From contig CALCIB010000052.1 in assembly GCA_937907525.1 (NCBI GenBank), forward strand, positions 1-16,189: a stretch of 16,189 nucleotides of DNA. Direction: 5' to 3'. This DNA comes from an uncultured Planctomycetales bacterium. GTDB taxonomy: Bacteria; Planctomycetota; Planctomycetia; Isosphaerales; Isosphaeraceae. A model generated the notes under the pieces. It did no database searches. It was given only the letters and a program-made list of their open reading frames with translations, and was not told the DNA's origin. This document shows, piece after piece, positions 13,120 through 16,189 of the stretch; the stretch's first letter is position 1; each line of letters starts with the position of its first letter. The position numbers and the translations under genes were made by a program.

Positions 13120-13126
13120 AACGCGG

Positions 13127-14122
13127 TCAACGGCCGGCGGCGGGGCGGCGGAAGTCGCGCTCGACGGCGTCGTCGGGGTCGGTGGCGACGGGGCCGTCGC
13201 GCCACAGCCAGCGCATCATCTCCGGGAGGATCGCGCCGCCGAACTTCTGGCCGTGGGCGTTCATGCCCCAGGAGTAGTTGACGTCGTAGCCCTTCTCGGT
13301 CAGGGCGTCCTTCATCCGGACGTTCTGGAGGAACCAGTCCCAGGCCGGGTCGTACTTGCCGTTGCGGACGCCCCGGTTGTCGTTGCGGCCGTCGCAGAGG
13401 AAGACGCGGATCGGCTTCTTCTCGGACGATCGAATGATGTCGGGGTAGGCGTGGCCGCCGCGAATGTTGGTGAAGCTGCCGACGTTGCTGAGCACCTTGC
13501 GGAACTGGTCGGGCCGTTGCCAGGCCACGGTGAACGCGGCGATCGCTCCGGAACTGGATCCGCCGATCCCGCGCGCCTCGGGATCCTTGGAGACGTTGTA
13601 GTCCTTTTCAAGAGCAGGCAAAAGTTCCTCGGTGACGACGCGGGCGTAGCGGTCGTCCAGCGAGTTGTACTCGGTGGGGCGGTTGGTGTCCCTGTCGCCC
13701 CAGTTGTGGGAGTCGGGCTCGGGCTGGTCGGGACGGCGGCCGGGGTTGATGAACACGCCGATCATCACTGGGATCTCGCGACGGAAGATCAGGTTGTCCA
13801 TGACGTTCTGGGCGCGCATGTCGCCCTTCTCGTTCTTGAACGCCTGGCCGTCCTGAAAGACCATCAACGCCGCCGGAACGGCCGGGTCGTACTGGGCCGG
13901 GACGTAGACCCAGTAGGTGTGTTGCGTCCCCGGATAAGCCTGGCTCGGCAGGACGAATGGACCGCGAATCTCCCCCCTCGGCACCCCCTCTTGCGGCAGC
14001 GAGTCGGGCCCCAGATGGTAGTGGGCGTCGGGGTTCGGTTTGGCGTCCTTGTTCGGCTCGTCGCCGAACGCGACTCCCATGCAAACCAAGGCGAATCCGA
14101 ATCCGAGGATCGCTCGCGTCAT
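13127..14122 (-). CDS. Secreted alpha/beta-hydrolase esterase (esterase D / CE1-like)
   Basis: 331 residues. The N-terminus MTRAILGFGFALVCMGVAFG is a clear signal peptide, with likely cleavage before DEPN, so the enzyme acts in the periplasm or outside. The fold is the esterase D/enterochelin esterase-like alpha/beta hydrolase: WVYVPAQYDP (71-80), VFQDG (88-92), and the nucleophile elbow G188-S-S190-S-G192. The acid is probably D244 or D248 in FLCDGRND, and the base H290 in NAHGQ. Relatives remove acyl groups from xylan or from other esters; the substrate here is unknown. I chose the ATG at 14122 because AGGAG lies 7 nt upstream and the signal peptide begins there. An in-frame ATG at 14299 would add 59 Arg-rich residues and overlap the next gene. 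It lies 101 nt downstream of the YyaL-like gene on the same strand. Confidence 0.85.
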   Translation of the reverse strand: MTRAILGFGFALVCMGVAFGDEPNKDAKPNPDAHYHLGPDSLPQEGVPRGEIRGPFVLPSQAYPGTQHTYWVYVPAQYDPAVPAALMVFQDGQAFKNEKGDMRAQNVMDNLIFRREIPVMIGVFINPGRRPDQPEPDSHNWGDRDTNRPTEYNSLDDRYARVVTEELLPALEKDYNVSKDPEARGIGGSSSGAIAAFTVAWQRPDQFRKVLSNVGSFTNIRGGHAYPDIIRSSEKKPIRVFLCDGRNDNRGVRNGKYDPAWDWFLQNVRMKDALTEKGYDVNYSWGMNAHGQKFGGAILPEMMRWLWRDGPVATDPDDAVERDFRRPAAGR

Positions 14123-14129
14123 GTCGCCG

Positions 14130-14134
14130 CTCCT
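14130..14134 (-). promoter_or_regulatory. Ribosome binding site of the esterase gene
   Basis: AGGAG on the minus strand, 7 nt before the ATG at 14122. It decides that start over the in-frame ATG at 14299. Confidence 0.6.
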
Positions 14135-14223
14135 GAAGGAAGTTGCTCGCGTGGGCCGGCGGGTCGCCGGTCGCGAGACTTCCAGCATAGGGCGGCGGTG
14201 GAGCGACCGCGAGCCTCCGAACG

Positions 14224-16189
14224 TCAACGAGCCGGAGCCAGCGCCGCGACGACCGCCGCGACGCCCGAGATCGGGGCCTGGCAGGTTCGGGCCTCGCAAT
14301 CGTAGAGGGTGACGCGGCCGTCAAGGGCCGGGCGGTCTTGCAGGACGGGGAGGAACCGCGAAAGCTCGCCGTGGGATTCGGCCGGGGAGGGGGCGACGAC
14401 GGCGTGGGGGCGGAAGCGGGCGAAGGCGGCGTTCAGGACCGTGGCGAATTCGCCGGGGTCGTCGCCGGCGACGATCGCAAGCTCCCGAGACGGCGCCAGC
14501 ATCAGGTCGAGCGCCAGGAGCGTCTGGCCGCCGGCGGCGGGCGCCGACTCCAGGACCACGGCGGCGGCCTCGACCGCCTCCCGGCCGACGCGGTCGAAGT
14601 CCTCGCGGCCGGTCAGGGCGGCCAGGCGGAGCAGGGCGGTGGCGGCCATGCCGTTGCCCGAGGGGGTCGCGGCGTCGAACAGGTCCTTCTGGCGGGTCAG
14701 CAGGACCTCGTGGCTCTCCCCGGTGTAGAAGAAGCCGCCGCGGTCGGGGCAGCGGAACTCGGCGATCATGACGTCGGCCAGCCCGACGGCCGCCTCGATC
14801 CAGTGCGGCGCGCCGGTCGCCTCGTAGAGTCGGGTCAGGCCGTCGATGAGGCAGGCGTAGTCGTCGAGGAAGCCGTCGACGCGGGCGACGCCGTCCTTGT
14901 AAGTATGGAGCAGTCGACCCTCGGGGGTCCGGAGTCGGACCAGCAGGAAACCGGCGGCCTTCTCGGCGGCCTCCAGGAAGCGGGGCTCGGCGAGGGCGCG
15001 ACCCGCCTGGGCCAAGGCGGCGATCGCCATGCCGTTCCAGGCGACCAGCACCTTCGTATCCTTCCCCGGCGGCACGCGACGCTCGCGAACGGCCAGCAGC
15101 GCGGCGCGGGACTCGGCCAACTCGGCGGCCAGTTCGGCGGGGTCGCGGCCGAGGTCCCTGGCCGACTCGGCGATCGGCCGCGGCGGGTTGAGGATGTTGG
15201 ACCGCTCCCAGTTCCCCTGGGCGGAGACGTCGTAAGTCAGGGCGAAATTCCGCCCCTTGTCGGTCCCCAGGACGTCCAGCACCTCGCCCAGCGACCAGAC
15301 GTAGTATTTCCCCTCCTTGCCCTCGCTGTCGGCGTCCTCGGTGGAGTAAAACGGGCCGTCGGGGTCGGTCATGCGGCCGAGGACGTAGTCCAACGTCTCG
15401 CGGGCGGTCGCGGCGAACGAGGGTTCCCCGGTGATCTGGAACGCCTCGACGTATGCCGACGTCAGGAGGGCGTTGTCGTAGAGCATCTTCTCGAAGTGGG
15501 GGACGAGCCAGCGCTCGTCGGTGGAGTATCGGGAGAAGCCGCCGCCGAGGTGGTCGTAGATCCCGCCGCGGGCCATCTTCCCCAGAGTGAACGTGGCGGC
15601 GTGCAGCGCCTGGGCGTCGCCGGTTCGGGCGTGCTGGCGGAGCAGGAGCCGGAGGTCCATCGGGTGCGGGAACTTGGGGGCGGCGCCGAACCCGCCGTTT
15701 CGGGCGTCCAGGCTTCGAATCAGGGCCGTCGCCGCCCTGTCGAGAAGCTCCGTCGAGAGCGGCCCGGACGACTCGCGGCCGGCGCCGAGGTCGGCCGCCT
15801 TCCGCAGATGCTCGGCCATCCCGGCGGCCGACTGGCGGATCTCGTCCCGGCGCTCGGTCCAGGCGCGATGGACGCTCAGGAGTACTCGCGGGAATCCGGC
15901 CATGCCGCGGGCGTCGGTGGGGGGGAAGTAGGTGCCGCCGAAGAACGGCTCCAGGTCCGGGGTGAGGAACACCGACATCGGCCAGCCCCCCTGGCCGGTC
16001 ATCGCCTGGACCGCGGCCATGTAGACCTGGTCCAGGTCGGGGCGTTCCTCGCGGTCCACCTTGACGTTGACGAAGTGGGCGTTCATGATCCGGGCCACGT
16101 CCGGGTTCTCGAAGCTCTCCCGCTCCATGACGTGGCACCAGTGGCAGGCCGAGTAGCCGATCGACAGGAAGATCGGCCGGTCCTCGGCC
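14224..16189 (-). CDS. YyaL/SSP411-type thioredoxin-domain protein (DUF255), N-terminus outside the window
   Basis: 654 residues are visible and the 5' end is cut by the window. The first visible residues are AEDRPIFLSIGYSACHWCHV, directly followed by Met at 16128. The family is about 680-700 residues, so roughly 30 are missing. The N-terminal thioredoxin-like domain has a CHWC redox pair (Cys codons 16144-16146 and 16135-16137), then GQGGWPMSVFLTPD and FFGGTYFPP. The remaining two thirds are an (alpha/alpha)-barrel like that of N-acylglucosamine 2-epimerases, with the family signatures GGIYDHLGGGFSRYS, WLVPHFEKMLYDNALL, FYSTEDADSEG and AWNGMAIAAL. The C-terminus ends with YDCEARTCQAP. The biochemical role is not established for the family, which includes mammalian SPATA20. 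No signal peptide is visible in the part present. An internal ATG at 16128 is not the true start because the conserved CHWC motif lies upstream of it. Confidence 0.93.
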   Translation of the reverse strand, partial: AEDRPIFLSIGYSACHWCHVMERESFENPDVARIMNAHFVNVKVDREERPDLDQVYMAAVQAMTGQGGWPMSVFLTPDLEPFFGGTYFPPTDARGMAGFPRVLLSVHRAWTERRDEIRQSAAGMAEHLRKAADLGAGRESSGPLSTELLDRAATALIRSLDARNGGFGAAPKFPHPMDLRLLLRQHARTGDAQALHAATFTLGKMARGGIYDHLGGGFSRYSTDERWLVPHFEKMLYDNALLTSAYVEAFQITGEPSFAATARETLDYVLGRMTDPDGPFYSTEDADSEGKEGKYYVWSLGEVLDVLGTDKGRNFALTYDVSAQGNWERSNILNPPRPIAESARDLGRDPAELAAELAESRAALLAVRERRVPPGKDTKVLVAWNGMAIAALAQAGRALAEPRFLEAAEKAAGFLLVRLRTPEGRLLHTYKDGVARVDGFLDDYACLIDGLTRLYEATGAPHWIEAAVGLADVMIAEFRCPDRGGFFYTGESHEVLLTRQKDLFDAATPSGNGMAATALLRLAALTGREDFDRVGREAVEAAAVVLESAPAAGGQTLLALDLMLAPSRELAIVAGDDPGEFATVLNAAFARFRPHAVVAPSPAESHGELSRFLPVLQDRPALDGRVTLYDCEARTCQAPISGVAAVVAALAPAR

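Larger units (their letters stand above)
12139..13126. other. Gene-free region between hisF and the esterase gene
   Basis: This stretch of 988 nt has no gene that I can support. From left to right it holds the hisF leader with a small hairpin (GCCTC-CGGC-GAGGC, 12220-12233), a candidate -10 box (12243-12250), plain sequence to about 12469, a direct repeat (12470-12566), composite repeat C with its MITE (12558-12959), plain sequence, and a terminator-like hairpin (13087-13119). Open frames crossing it are products of the repeats. Confidence 0.6.

Noticed and set aside
12503..13120. Open frames across the hisF-esterase gap on both strands
   Set aside because: They read through the MITE and GC-rich palindromes, have repeat-derived translations, lack ribosome binding sites and resemble no protein.

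Overview
This window looks like chromosomal DNA from a high-GC planctomycete. I infer this, probably the Isosphaeraceae group, from strong G/C third-position bias, an HExxH secreted protein type common in planctomycetes, scattered single-copy housekeeping genes (an isolated rpsR and an isolated hisF), and a secretion/pilus ATPase with a non-standard membrane N-terminus. No phage, plasmid, CRISPR, rRNA or tRNA signal was seen.

Layout, left to right. Positions 112-3560 (minus) hold a two-gene formate dehydrogenase unit: a large Mo/W-bisPGD catalytic subunit with a 2Fe-2S, His-Cys and ferredoxin-like N-terminus, followed 5 nt later by a small DUF1641 partner, as in the Bacillus ForC/ForE pair. 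A stand-alone rpsR (bS18) with its own sigma70-like promoter and a leader hairpin runs on the plus strand at 3909-4151. It converges on a secreted HExxH zinc metallopeptidase-like protein (4166-5689, minus). A 361-nt divergent intergenic region carries an 80-nt palindrome and leads to a small secreted or anchored protein of unknown function (6051-6626, plus).

Positions 7141-12138 (minus) read in transcription order as hisF, pilT, a membrane-anchored PilB/GspE-type ATPase, and a four-helix CvpA-like membrane protein. The two ATPases would drive extension and retraction of a type IV pilus or related secretion filament. hisF belongs to histidine biosynthesis and seems to share only the transcript. 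The right side has a secreted alpha/beta-hydrolase esterase (13127-14122, minus) and the bulk of a YyaL/SSP411-type thioredoxin-domain protein whose N-terminus lies beyond the window.

The most striking non-coding content is a nested repeat system. GC-rich composite palindromes (hairpin, hairpin, spacer, inverted hairpins; about 180 nt when intact) sit between genes at 6665-7084, 7989-8166 and 12558-12959. A second element, a 242-244 nt MITE-like sequence with about 24-nt terminal inverted repeats and a central 80-nt palindrome, is inserted inside two of them, each time in the apical loop of a hairpin. The intact composite at 7989-8166 serves as an empty-site reference. A third copy of only the 80-nt palindrome stands alone at 5757-5836. 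No transposase is encoded here.
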